Shown one piece after another: positions 1-8,261 of a DNA stretch of 64,000 nt. Both the position numbers and the translations under genes were made by a program. Every line of letters begins with the position of its first letter. Position 1 is the stretch's first letter. The notes beneath the pieces were generated by a model. The model saw only the letters and a program-made list of their open reading frames with translations. It ran no database searches and was not told the DNA's origin. Origin of the DNA: Dongia_B soli (GTDB taxonomy: Bacteria; Pseudomonadota; Alphaproteobacteria; Dongiales; Dongiaceae). The stretch covers positions 124,001 through 188,000 of the forward strand of contig NZ_JAXCLW010000001.1 in NCBI RefSeq assembly GCF_034044715.1, given 5' to 3'.

Positions 1-900
1 CGCCTTGAAGCTGACATTGTGCTTGGCGATGAAATCCTGGGGGCCGTTGAGTGCTTCGACCGCTGCCGCCTGGCTGATCGAGGTCGGATTCGACGTCGAT
101 TGCGACTGCACCTTGGCGATCGCCTTGATCAACTGCACGGGGCCGGCCGCGTAGCCGATACGCCAGCCGGTCATGCAATAGGACTTCGACACGCCGTTCA
201 TGGTGAGCGTGCGGTCATAGAGCTTCGGCTCGACCTCGGCGATGGTGGTGAACTTGAAGTCGTCATACACGAGATGCTCGTACATATCGTCAGTCAGCAC
301 CCAGACATGGGGATGCTTCAGAAGCACATCGGCCAGGGCCTTCAATTCATCGCGGCTATAGGCAGCACCGGTCGGGTTGGAGGGGCTATTGAGGATCAGC
401 CACTTGGTCTTCGGCGTGATCGCCTTTTCCAGATCCTCGGCCTGTAGCTTGAACTGATGATTGGCATTGCAAGCGACGATCACCGGCTTCGCATCGGCCA
501 GCAGAACGATATCCGGATAGGAGACCCAATAGGGCGCCGGGATGATGACCTCGTCGCCTTCATTGAGGGTCGCCATCAAGGCGTTGTAGAGCACCTGCTT
601 GCCGCCGGTGCCGACCGTCACCTGTTCCGGCTTGTAGTCGAGATTGTTCTCGCGCTTGAACTTGGCGCAGATCGCTTTCTTCAACGCATCGGTGCCGTCG
701 ACATTCGTGTATTTGGTGTCGCCCGCATTGATGGCGGCGATGGCCGCGGCCTTGATGTTTTCCGGGGTATCGAAATCGGGCTCGCCAGCGCCAAGGCCGA
801 TCACGTCCCGGCCGGCGGCCTTCAGCTCGCGGGCTTTCATGGTGACGGCAATCGTGGGTGACGGCTTAATGCGGTTCAGGCGATCGGAAATGAAAGACAT
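1..900 (-). CDS. aatA: Aspartate aminotransferase, class I PLP-dependent (N-terminal 300 residues; runs off the window)
   Basis: The gene runs leftward and is cut by the window edge, so only its first 300 codons are seen, out of about 400 usual for the family. The start MSFISDRLNRIKPSPT and the GLGAGEPDFDTP motif are typical of type I-gamma aspartate transaminases, which interconvert aspartate/2-oxoglutarate and oxaloacetate/glutamate in the cytoplasm. Further in come NSPSNPTG and the PLP-lysine segment GVSKSYCMTGWRIG. The ATG at 898-900 is the natural family start. The stretch 901-1057 upstream holds no gene. The fold and lysine are secure. Substrate preference (aspartate, possibly also prephenate) is inferred from family resemblance only. 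Confidence 0.9.
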   Translation of the reverse strand, partial: MSFISDRLNRIKPSPTIAVTMKARELKAAGRDVIGLGAGEPDFDTPENIKAAAIAAINAGDTKYTNVDGTDALKKAICAKFKRENNLDYKPEQVTVGTGGKQVLYNALMATLNEGDEVIIPAPYWVSYPDIVLLADAKPVIVACNANHQFKLQAEDLEKAITPKTKWLILNSPSNPTGAAYSRDELKALADVLLKHPHVWVLTDDMYEHLVYDDFKFTTIAEVEPKLYDRTLTMNGVSKSYCMTGWRIGYAAGPVQLIKAIAKVQSQSTSNPTSISQAAAVEALNGPQDFIAKHNVSFKA

Positions 901-1057
901 CTTGCTCTCGATCTCAGGCGGTTGGCGCGGCGGCGGCCGTCTCGAACAGGCGGCGGCCCCAAAACGGCCCGGACCTTACTGCCGGCGCCCCAAAGGCGCA
1001 ACCGCATTAGGGGCATATCTCCCCCCAAAAACCGCGGAGACAAGCTGAGAGGCGGAA

Positions 1058-1984
1058 TTAAGCAAATTTACGGGCACCCAAAATGCAGCAGACGATGAGT
1101 CCCACGGCGATGAGCGCGCTCGGCGGCACAGTTTCGCCCAGGATGAGCGCGGCCAGGCCGAATCCGAGGAAGCCTTGGATGAGCTGTAACTGGCCGACCC
1201 GAGCGATGCCGCCCAATTTCAGCCCGTGATACCAGAAGAAGAAACCGATAAACATGCTGAACAGGCAGACATAGGCAAAGCCGAGCAACGGGCCGGGGCC
1301 GGCTTCCGCCACATGGGCCAGGCTCTCCCCCGTTTCCAGCCAGAGCCAGACGAAAAGTGGCAGCATGACCGGGAGCGACAGGACGAGTGCCCAGCAGATC
1401 ACCTGCCAGGATCCCAGCCGCCGCGCCAGCACCGCCCCCTCGGCATAGCCGAGACCGCACAACAGCACCGCCAGCAACATATCGAAGTCCGCCGGCTGCA
1501 GACGAAGGTCGTGGCCGTCGCGCCAGCCCTGGATCAGGGCATAGGCCATGATGATCAGTCCCCCGCCAATCGCGAAAAGCCAGAAGAGCGGCTTCGGCCG
1601 TTCGCCACCGCGCAAAACCGCTGCGGTCGCCGTCATCAGCGGCAGCAGGCCGACAAAGACGATCCCGTGGCTCGCCGGCACCAGCTGCACGGCATAGGCG
1701 CTGAACAGCGGGAAACCCACCACCACACCGATCGCGACGATGACCAGCTGTCCCCACAGCCGAAGACCCGGCCAGGCCTGCCGTCGCAAGGCAAGCAGGC
1801 CCACGCTCATCAGACCGGCGATCGCAGCACGACCGGCGGTCACCAGGACAGGGTCGAAGGCACTGACGGCCAGACGGGTCGCCGGCAAGGAACCGGCGAA
1901 AATAGCGCAGCCGACGAAGCCGAAGGCAAGGCCGGCCCAAATATGCTGGTCATTGGCGGGCCGGGGATCTTTATCGTGAGGCAA
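1058..1984 (-). CDS. EamA/DMT-family inner-membrane exporter, divergent from a MocR regulator
   Basis: This 308-residue protein is almost wholly hydrophobic, with about ten predicted membrane segments in two EamA halves. That is the layout of drug/metabolite exporters, which often export amino acids or related small molecules. The start is a TTG at 1982-1984. It is favoured because AGGAG lies about seven bases upstream on the coding strand and no in-frame ATG fits the first membrane helix. The gene stands back to back with a MocR-type regulator, with a palindrome between them. This suggests that the exporter is controlled by that PLP- or amine-sensing regulator. Substrate is unknown. Confidence 0.85.
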   Translation of the reverse strand: MPHDKDPRPANDQHIWAGLAFGFVGCAIFAGSLPATRLAVSAFDPVLVTAGRAAIAGLMSVGLLALRRQAWPGLRLWGQLVIVAIGVVVGFPLFSAYAVQLVPASHGIVFVGLLPLMTATAAVLRGGERPKPLFWLFAIGGGLIIMAYALIQGWRDGHDLRLQPADFDMLLAVLLCGLGYAEGAVLARRLGSWQVICWALVLSLPVMLPLFVWLWLETGESLAHVAEAGPGPLLGFAYVCLFSMFIGFFFWYHGLKLGGIARVGQLQLIQGFLGFGLAALILGETVPPSALIAVGLIVCCILGARKFA

Positions 1985-2068
1985 AGTGCGCTCCTATCTG
2001 ATGCATTGGGCCAGATAGCCAGTCCGCCAGCCGACCCGACAGGGTCGGCAATCCAGAACAGCATGACG

Positions 2069-2094
2069 CTGTACCGGCAACTGGACCGGTACAG
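2069..2094. promoter_or_regulatory. Perfect 9-bp inverted repeat, candidate MocR operator
   Basis: CTGTACCGG at 2069-2077 and CCGGTACAG at 2086-2094 form a perfect inverted repeat with an 8-base spacer. It lies in the 180-base gap between the divergent EamA and MocR genes. An overlapping ACTGGACC-like half-site resembles sequences bound by MocR proteins. The function is inferred from position and symmetry. Confidence 0.6.
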
Positions 2095-2164
2095 TTTATA
2101 AATTTGGCAAGGAGCGTTCGCCAGCATTCCGCTACAATCCGGCCTGAACCAAAGGTGGACCGTT

Positions 2165-3571
2165 ATGCTGGAACTGACATTGGACCGGGGCGAGAATCGC
2201 CCGTTGATCGACCAGCTTACCCAGGCGATCGCCGAACGGATCGACCAGCGGCACCTGCTGCCCGGCGTACGCCTACCGTCGATCCGCCAACTCGCCGGCA
2301 TCGCGGGCGTCAGCAAATTCACCGTGATCGAGGCCTACGACCGGCTGGTCGCGCAGGGCTATCTGATCTCCCGTCCGGCCTCCGGCTTTTTCGTCGCCGG
2401 CCAGCGTCCTGCCCTCGATCTCAGCGAGCCCGTTGACCAGCGCGACCAGGCGATCGATCCGGTCTGGATCATGCGCCAAGCCCTGACGGTCGATCGCAAG
2501 ACGCAGAAACCGGGCTGCGGCTGGCTGCCGCAAAGCTGGATGAATGAAGAGCAGTTGCGCCGCGCGCTCCGTCAATTGGCCGGCGCGCCGCAGAGCCAGT
2601 TGCTGGAATATAGCCGGCCGCTGGGCTACGCCCCGCTGCGCCAACAGCTGAGCCGGCGCCTTGCCGGCATCGATATCCCCGCCGAGCCCAATATGATCAT
2701 GCTGACCGATAGCGGCAGCCAGGCGATCGACCTGCTGCATCGCTATCTGCTGCAACCGGGCGACACCGTGCTGGTCGATGATCCCTGCTATTTCAACTTC
2801 CTCGCTAATCTGCGCTGCCACCGGGTCGAGGTGGTTGGCGTACCGCGCCGGCCGGACGGTCCCGATCTCGACCAGATGACGCAACTGGCCGCGCGTTATC
2901 GGCCGAAGCTCTATCTCACCAATGCGGCCCTGCATAATCCGACCGGCGGCCTCCTCAGCCCGGCCGCGGCTCACCGTCTGCTGCAACTGGCCGAGGCGCA
3001 TAATTTCGTCATCATCGAGGACGACATCTTCCTCGACTTCCAGGAACACCCCGGGCCGCGCCTCGCCTCGCTCGATCAGTTGCGCCGGGTGATCTATCTC
3101 GGCAGCTTTTCCAAAACGCTTTCGGCCGCAATCCGCTGCGGCTTCATTGTCGCCCATCCCGACCGCATGGTGGCCTTGACCGATATCAAGCTGGCGACAA
3201 GTTTCGGCAATAACGACGCTTCGGCGCAGCTGGTGCACCGGCTGTTGATCGATGGCAGCTATCGCAAACATGTCGAAACGATCCGCCGCCGCCTGCGCCA
3301 GGCCATGGCGCAATGCCAAAGGCGGCTGGAAGGCTGCGGCTTCACGCCCTGGCTTCAACCGGGCGAAGGCATGTTCCTGTGGATGCATCTGCCGGACGGG
3401 CACGATTCCGCCGCCCTTGCGAAGGCAGCCTTGCAACACGATATCGTCTTGGCGCCGGGTGACGTGTTCAGCGTCACCCGGAGCTGTGCCGGCTTCATGC
3501 GGTTCAATGTCGCCCAGAGCAGCAATCTCCGCCTGTTCGAGATCCTGCAGCGGCAACTGACGCGCAAGTGA
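2165..3571 (+). CDS. MocR/PdxR-type regulator: GntR winged helix fused to an aminotransferase-like domain
   Basis: This 468-residue protein has a GntR-type winged helix at about residues 10-75 (LIDQLTQAIAERI, LPSIRQLA, VIEAYDRL). A fold-type I aminotransferase domain follows at about 110-465. The PLP-binding lysine is visible at K317 in GSFSKTLSAA, and the PLP-contact motif NPTGG is present. Such regulators sense PLP or PLP-amine adducts. The divergent exporter and the palindrome at 2069-2094 make local control of that exporter the simplest role, with likely autoregulation. The start ATG at 2165 has only a weak ribosome site but matches the family N-terminus. The effector cannot be read from sequence. 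Confidence 0.9.
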   Translation: MLELTLDRGENRPLIDQLTQAIAERIDQRHLLPGVRLPSIRQLAGIAGVSKFTVIEAYDRLVAQGYLISRPASGFFVAGQRPALDLSEPVDQRDQAIDPVWIMRQALTVDRKTQKPGCGWLPQSWMNEEQLRRALRQLAGAPQSQLLEYSRPLGYAPLRQQLSRRLAGIDIPAEPNMIMLTDSGSQAIDLLHRYLLQPGDTVLVDDPCYFNFLANLRCHRVEVVGVPRRPDGPDLDQMTQLAARYRPKLYLTNAALHNPTGGLLSPAAAHRLLQLAEAHNFVIIEDDIFLDFQEHPGPRLASLDQLRRVIYLGSFSKTLSAAIRCGFIVAHPDRMVALTDIKLATSFGNNDASAQLVHRLLIDGSYRKHVETIRRRLRQAMAQCQRRLEGCGFTPWLQPGEGMFLWMHLPDGHDSAALAKAALQHDIVLAPGDVFSVTRSCAGFMRFNVAQSSNLRLFEILQRQLTRK

Positions 3572-3674
3572 CAAATGACACGCAACTGACAAGTCGCCAG
3601 CCCTGCATCAGGCACAAGGCCCGTCTTCGGCGGGACATCTTCAAACCTCGATACCAACAGGTTATAACCGACCT

Positions 3675-5894
3675 ATGAAACAACCGCTTCATGTCGATCC
3701 GATCATCGAGGAACGCCCGATCACAACCGCCCAGCCGACCGGCGGCAAGCCGTTCAAGCTGGTTTCGGATTACAAGCCAGCCGGCGACCAGCCGCAGGCC
3801 ATTGCCGAACTGATCCAGGGCATCGAACAGCAGGACCGCGACCAGGTGCTGCTCGGCGTGACCGGCTCGGGCAAGACCTTCACCATGGCCCATGTCATCC
3901 AGAAGGTGCAGCGGCCGGCTTTGATCATGGCGCCGAACAAGACCCTGGCGGCGCAGCTCTATGGCGAGATGAAGAGCTTCTTCCCCGAGAACGCGGTGGA
4001 ATATTTCGTCTCCTATTACGACTATTACCAGCCGGAAGCCTATGTGCCCCGCACCGATACCTATATCGAGAAGGAATCCTCGCTGAACGAACAGATCGAT
4101 CGCATGCGCCATGCGGCGACGCGCTCTTTGTTCGAACGGCGCGACGTGGTAATCGTCGCCTCGGTTTCCTGCATCTATGGTATTGGCGCGCCGGAAACCT
4201 ATTCCACCATGACCATCACGCTGAAGACCGGCGATATGGTGAATCTCAACGAATTGCTGCGGCGATTGGTGGAGCTGCAATACAAGCGCAATGAGGCGGC
4301 CTTCTATCGCGGCACCTTCCGGGTCAAAGGCGACAGTTTGGAACTGTTCCCAGCCCACTTGGAGGACCGCGCGTGGCGCCTGTCGCTGTTCGGCGATGAG
4401 ATCGAAGCGATCTATGAGTTCGATCCCCTGACCGGGGAGAAGGTGGCGCAGCTCGATGAGATCAAGATCTACGCCAACAGCCACTATGTCACGCCGAAGC
4501 CGACCCTGACCCAGGCGATCAAGCTGATCCGCGAGGAGCTGAAGATCCGCCTGGCGGAATTGAATGCCGAGAACAAGCTGTTGGAGGCCCAGCGCCTGGA
4601 ACAGCGGGTCAATTTCGACATGGAAATGATCGAGGCGACGGGCAGCTGCGCCGGCATCGAAAACTATTCGCGCTATCTGACGGGCCGGCGTCCCGGCGAG
4701 CCGCCGCCGACCCTGTTCGAGTATCTGCCGGAAGACGCGTTGCTTTTCACCGATGAAAGCCATGTCACCGTGCCGCAGATCGGCGGCATGTTCAAAGGCG
4801 ACTATGCGCGCAAATCGACGTTGGCCGAATACGGCTTCCGCCTGCCCTCCTGCTGCGACAACCGGCCGCTTAAATTCGAGGAATGGGAGCGCATGCGGCC
4901 GCAGACTGTGCATGTTTCAGCGACGCCCGGCGCCTGGGAATTGCAGCGGACCGGCGGTGTCTTTGCCGAACAGGTGATCCGCCCCACCGGCCTGATCGAT
5001 CCGGTCTGCATCATCCGCCCGACCGAATATCAGGTCGATGATGTCATCGCCGAATGCAAGGACGCGGCGACCAAGGGCGAACGCGTCCTTATCACCACGC
5101 TGACCAAGCGGATGGCCGAGGACCTGACCGAATACATGCACGAAGCGGGCATTCGCGTCCGCTACATCCATTCGGATGTGGAGACGCTGGAGCGCATCGA
5201 GATCATCCGCGACCTGCGGCTGGGCGCCTTCGACGTGCTGATCGGCATCAACCTGCTGCGGGAGGGATTGGACATTCCGGAATGCGCCCTTGTTTGCATC
5301 CTGGATGCCGACAAGGAAGGCTTCCTGCGCTCGAAGACCTCGCTCGTACAGACCATCGGCCGCGCGGCGCGTAACGTCGATGGCCGCGTCATCCTTTATG
5401 CCGATACTATGACGGAAAGCCTGCAATATGCGATCGATGAGACCGACCGCCGCCGCGAGAAACAGCAGGCCTATAACGCCGCCAATGGCATAACGCCGGA
5501 ATCGGTTAAGAAGCAGATCGGCGATATCCTGCAATCGGTCTATGAAAGCGATCACGTCACCGTCGATACCGGCCTCGCCGGCGAATCGCATCTGATCGGC
5601 CACAATTTGAAGGCGACCATCGCCGATCTCGAGAAGAAAATGCGCACCGCCGCCGCCGAATTGGAATTCGAGGAAGCGGCGAGGCTGCGTGACGAGATCA
5701 AGCGGCTGGAAGCGATCGATCTTGGCATCCCGGTCGATTACAACGGCGGCAGCAAGCTCTCCGCCCCCGGCTCGCCCTATAACAACCGCGACAAGCCGGG
5801 CAAACCATCGATGGGCAGCACGGTGCGGGGCCGCTCGGTCGGGGGCCGTGCCGGCTCCAATGCCGGCAAGAAGGGGCCGCGCAAGCGCCGTTGA
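3675..5894 (+). CDS. uvrB: Excinuclease ABC subunit B
   Basis: UvrB, 739 residues, is the damage-verifying helicase-like subunit of nucleotide excision repair; it is loaded by UvrA and then recruits UvrC. Visible features are Walker A GVTGSGKT at residues 61-68, the beta-hairpin region (YYDYYQPEAYVP), helicase motifs in the second half (QTIGRAARN), and the C-terminal UVR domain at about 651-680, which binds UvrC. The family usually ends near residue 680-700. Here a Gly/Arg/Lys-rich tail follows to 739, a common alphaproteobacterial extension. uvrC lies about 7.3 kb downstream in the same orientation but not in the same operon. Confidence 0.98.
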   Translation: MKQPLHVDPIIEERPITTAQPTGGKPFKLVSDYKPAGDQPQAIAELIQGIEQQDRDQVLLGVTGSGKTFTMAHVIQKVQRPALIMAPNKTLAAQLYGEMKSFFPENAVEYFVSYYDYYQPEAYVPRTDTYIEKESSLNEQIDRMRHAATRSLFERRDVVIVASVSCIYGIGAPETYSTMTITLKTGDMVNLNELLRRLVELQYKRNEAAFYRGTFRVKGDSLELFPAHLEDRAWRLSLFGDEIEAIYEFDPLTGEKVAQLDEIKIYANSHYVTPKPTLTQAIKLIREELKIRLAELNAENKLLEAQRLEQRVNFDMEMIEATGSCAGIENYSRYLTGRRPGEPPPTLFEYLPEDALLFTDESHVTVPQIGGMFKGDYARKSTLAEYGFRLPSCCDNRPLKFEEWERMRPQTVHVSATPGAWELQRTGGVFAEQVIRPTGLIDPVCIIRPTEYQVDDVIAECKDAATKGERVLITTLTKRMAEDLTEYMHEAGIRVRYIHSDVETLERIEIIRDLRLGAFDVLIGINLLREGLDIPECALVCILDADKEGFLRSKTSLVQTIGRAARNVDGRVILYADTMTESLQYAIDETDRRREKQQAYNAANGITPESVKKQIGDILQSVYESDHVTVDTGLAGESHLIGHNLKATIADLEKKMRTAAAELEFEEAARLRDEIKRLEAIDLGIPVDYNGGSKLSAPGSPYNNRDKPGKPSMGSTVRGRSVGGRAGSNAGKKGPRKRR

Positions 5895-5926
5895 CCTGAT
5901 GCAGAACGCTTTCGAATGAAGACAGC

Positions 5927-6399
5927 ATGTCGAAGGTGACACGCGCGACACAGATGCTGCAGAAAGCTGGCATCGCCTTTCGCTTCAAAGCTACGATTAC
6001 GATCCCGATGCGGACAGTATCGGGCTGCAAGCTGCGGCGGCAATCGGCGAGGCTCCTAGCCGCGTGCTTAAGACGCTGATGGCCCTCGTTGATGGCAAGC
6101 CGGTCTGCGTCATCCTGCCGTCCGATCGGGAAGTGGCGATGAAGAAGCTTGCAGCCGCAGTCGGCGGCATATCCGCCCAAATGATGAAGCCGGCCGATGC
6201 CGAGCGCATGACAGGTTACAAGGTCGGCGGTATCAGCCCGTTGGGCCAGACGCGCAAGGTACGAACCGTCATCGAAGAGACGGCACTTGGCAACGAGTAT
6301 GTTTACGTCAATGGCGGGCAGCGTGGATTGCAATTACGCATCGATCCGCGCGCCATCCTGGATCTCCTTGAGGCGCTGGCCGCGCCAGTCGCCGCCTAA
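5927..6399 (+). pseudogene. ybaK: ybaK/ebsC-type Cys-tRNA(Pro) deacylase interrupted by a -1 frameshift
   Basis: YbaK proteins hydrolyse mischarged Cys-tRNA(Pro). The N-terminal part reads from ATG 5927 as MSKVTRATQMLQKAGIAFRF and then breaks off. From the AGC codon at 5989 the next frame continues as SYDYDPDADSIGLQAAAAIG and runs to the normal C-terminus, with VGGISPLGQ and VNGGQRGL. The break lies in the A-run at 5987-5989, where one more base would join both halves into a normal protein of about 157 residues. The part from 6064 can be read alone from GTG but lacks the first third of the domain. Either a real recent inactivation or a homopolymer error in the assembly would explain this. The gene follows uvrB by 32 bases. 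Confidence 0.85.
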
Positions 6400-6420
6400 C
6401 TAGGTAAGCGACGTGACGAG

Positions 6421-7242
6421 TTAGGCGTCTACCGCATTGCTGCTGCGCCAAACTGTCGGAAACCAATCCTCACGCAGCTTCTCACCATCGCGCTGGTCGA
6501 TGCCGGGAAAAGGTGGCGAGGTGCGTCCGGGGCGTTGGATGTAGACCGCATCATCGCCGAGAAACCGTGCTGAGAAAGCACGCCGCCGGCCGGTACCGGT
6601 ATTGCCGGCAGCACCATGCACCGTGCGGTAATTGAAGATGATAGCATCGCCCAGCTCCATTGCCGGCGCGAGGATATCGAACGCGCCCGATTCCACATCG
6701 GGCATATCCATGAAGTCTTCGTCATTGGCATAGAAGTCTTCCCCGCCGGCCCAGCGTTTCGGCCGCACCAGTTTCGGCCAGAGATGCGAGCCGAGCACCA
6801 GACGCAGGGTATTTGCCTCGGTCACCGGGTCGAGCGGGATCCAATAGCTCGCCGTCTGCATGCCGGTCACGCAGTAATAGGGCATGTCCTGATGCCAGGG
6901 CGTCTTCTTTGCCGTTCCCGGCTCCTTGACCAGCAAATGGTCATGGAAAATCTGTGAGGCCGAGCTGCTCATCAGACGACCGGCAATTTCGCCAGCCGGC
7001 GAGTCGCGCATAAAGTTTTCGAACTGGGGAATGCGCTGCCAGTTGCAGTAATCGTCGAAGAATCGGCCGCCGCCTTCGCCAGGTCGGACGTTCTCGGCGC
7101 CATAGGGGCCGGGTGCCGCCATATTGCTGGCGCAGCCCTCGCGCAGGATATCGATCCAATCGGGGAAGACGCCTCGTAGCAGGAGCGCACCATCCCGTTG
7201 ATAGGCAGCGATCTGGTCCGGGCCAATATCGGCAGCAATCAT
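6421..7242 (-). CDS. Phytanoyl-CoA dioxygenase (PhyH) family Fe(II)/2-oxoglutarate oxygenase
   Basis: About 273 residues with the PhyH-type double-stranded beta helix. The iron ligands are visible as the HQD triplet (H117, D119 counted from the start chosen here) and a distal histidine (H209, in RTVHGAAGN). The 2-oxoglutarate arginine is probably within GTGRRRAF. Family members hydroxylate small molecules with O2 and 2-oxoglutarate; the substrate here is unknown. ATG 7242 is preferred over 7275 because GAGG lies six bases upstream. The gene is divergent from a LysR regulator with a palindrome between them, so regulation by that protein is likely. Confidence 0.85.
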   Translation of the reverse strand: MIAADIGPDQIAAYQRDGALLLRGVFPDWIDILREGCASNMAAPGPYGAENVRPGEGGGRFFDDYCNWQRIPQFENFMRDSPAGEIAGRLMSSSASQIFHDHLLVKEPGTAKKTPWHQDMPYYCVTGMQTASYWIPLDPVTEANTLRLVLGSHLWPKLVRPKRWAGGEDFYANDEDFMDMPDVESGAFDILAPAMELGDAIIFNYRTVHGAAGNTGTGRRRAFSARFLGDDAVYIQRPGRTSPPFPGIDQRDGEKLREDWFPTVWRSSNAVDA

Positions 7243-7289
7243 TGCAATCCTCGTCTCATTGCTTGGCGCCATCATTGCCGCAACCGTGC

Positions 7290-7310
7290 TATCATGAGAA
7301 ATATATGATA
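7290..7310. promoter_or_regulatory. Palindrome between divergent PhyH and LysR genes
   Basis: TATCAT at 7290-7295 and ATGATA at 7305-7310 are perfect 6-bp arms around a 9-base AT-rich spacer, between the two divergent genes. Size, AT content and place fit a LysR-type regulator site. It could also overlap the -10 region of either gene. Confidence 0.45.
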
Positions 7311-7334
7311 TTGATGCTTTGGCATAAGGTTTAG

Positions 7335-8261
7335 ATGATACCCTTCACCTTTCGGCAGCTCGATTATTTCGTCGCTACGGCAGAGCACGGAAATGTCAGC
7401 GCGGCGGCGCGGGCGCGGCATGTGGCACAGCCGGCGGTCTCCATGGCAATCAGCCAGTTGGAGGAGCTGCTGGGAGAAAAACTGTTTCATCGACAGGCAG
7501 GGCGCGGTCTTTTTCTTACGCCGGCCGGACGGCGCTTGTTGGACCAGGCACGCGATCTGCTCAGTCTCGCCAACGGAATCTCGAGCGGCGCCGCTGCTCG
7601 CCCGGGTCCGCTGAAAGGGCGCCTCTCGCTGAGCTGCTTCAAGGATCTCGCACCCTATATTGTCCCACGGCTACTGGCCGGCTTCCGTCGCCAGCATCCC
7701 GATATCAACCTCAATCTGATCGAAGGCGATTTCGCGGCAGTGCGGGACAGCCTGCTGCAGGGGCGGGCCGAACTGGCTATCACTTATGAGCTCGGCACCA
7801 CTGGGGAGATGAACCGCCGGGTCCTGGCTGAATTGCCGCCTTATGCTTTGCTGCCGCCAAATCATCCTTTGACCAAGCGGCGCAAGGTGTCCCTTGCCGC
7901 CCTCGCCAAGGAACCCCTGATCCTGGAAGACATGGCGCAGTCGCGGGAATATTTCATGTCGCTGTTCTGGGCCTATGGCCATCAGCCGCAGATCAGCCAG
8001 TATACGCAGACTTTCGAGATGCAGCGCGGCTTGGTTGCCCATGGCTGCGGTGTCGCGCTTTCCTGCACCCGTCCGGCCGGCGATCGTAGTTACGACGGGT
8101 TGCCGATCGCCTGCCGGCCGATCGTGGAAAAGCTGACCCCACAGCAGGTCGTCCTCGCCCAGCTCGATGGCGCCGCGTTATCGCCTTTGGCCGCAGCTTT
8201 CGTCACTTGGGTGCGGCAAACCGAAGCGCGGCCAAATCGATCTCGCTCTGGTGAAATCTAG
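7335..8261 (+). CDS. LysR-family transcriptional regulator
   Basis: A 308-residue protein with the LysR winged helix at residues 1-60 (FRQLDYFVATAEHGNVSAAAR, then QPAVSMAISQLEELLG) and a periplasmic-binding-like effector domain at about 90-295 (LKGRLSLSC, PYALLPPNHPL). Length and layout are standard for the family. The effector is unknown. It is divergent from the PhyH-type oxygenase, its most likely target. Its 3' end overlaps the convergent mprF by four bases. Confidence 0.92.
   Translation: MIPFTFRQLDYFVATAEHGNVSAAARARHVAQPAVSMAISQLEELLGEKLFHRQAGRGLFLTPAGRRLLDQARDLLSLANGISSGAAARPGPLKGRLSLSCFKDLAPYIVPRLLAGFRRQHPDINLNLIEGDFAAVRDSLLQGRAELAITYELGTTGEMNRRVLAELPPYALLPPNHPLTKRRKVSLAALAKEPLILEDMAQSREYFMSLFWAYGHQPQISQYTQTFEMQRGLVAHGCGVALSCTRPAGDRSYDGLPIACRPIVEKLTPQQVVLAQLDGAALSPLAAAFVTWVRQTEARPNRSRSGEI

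Noticed and set aside
3504..4913. A 469-codon open frame antisense to uvrB, and similar long antisense frames opposite the MocR gene, uvrC and potD
   Set aside because: They lie wholly within strongly conserved genes, show no domain, and have the His/Gln/Arg/Leu-rich composition expected of GC-rich shadow frames.
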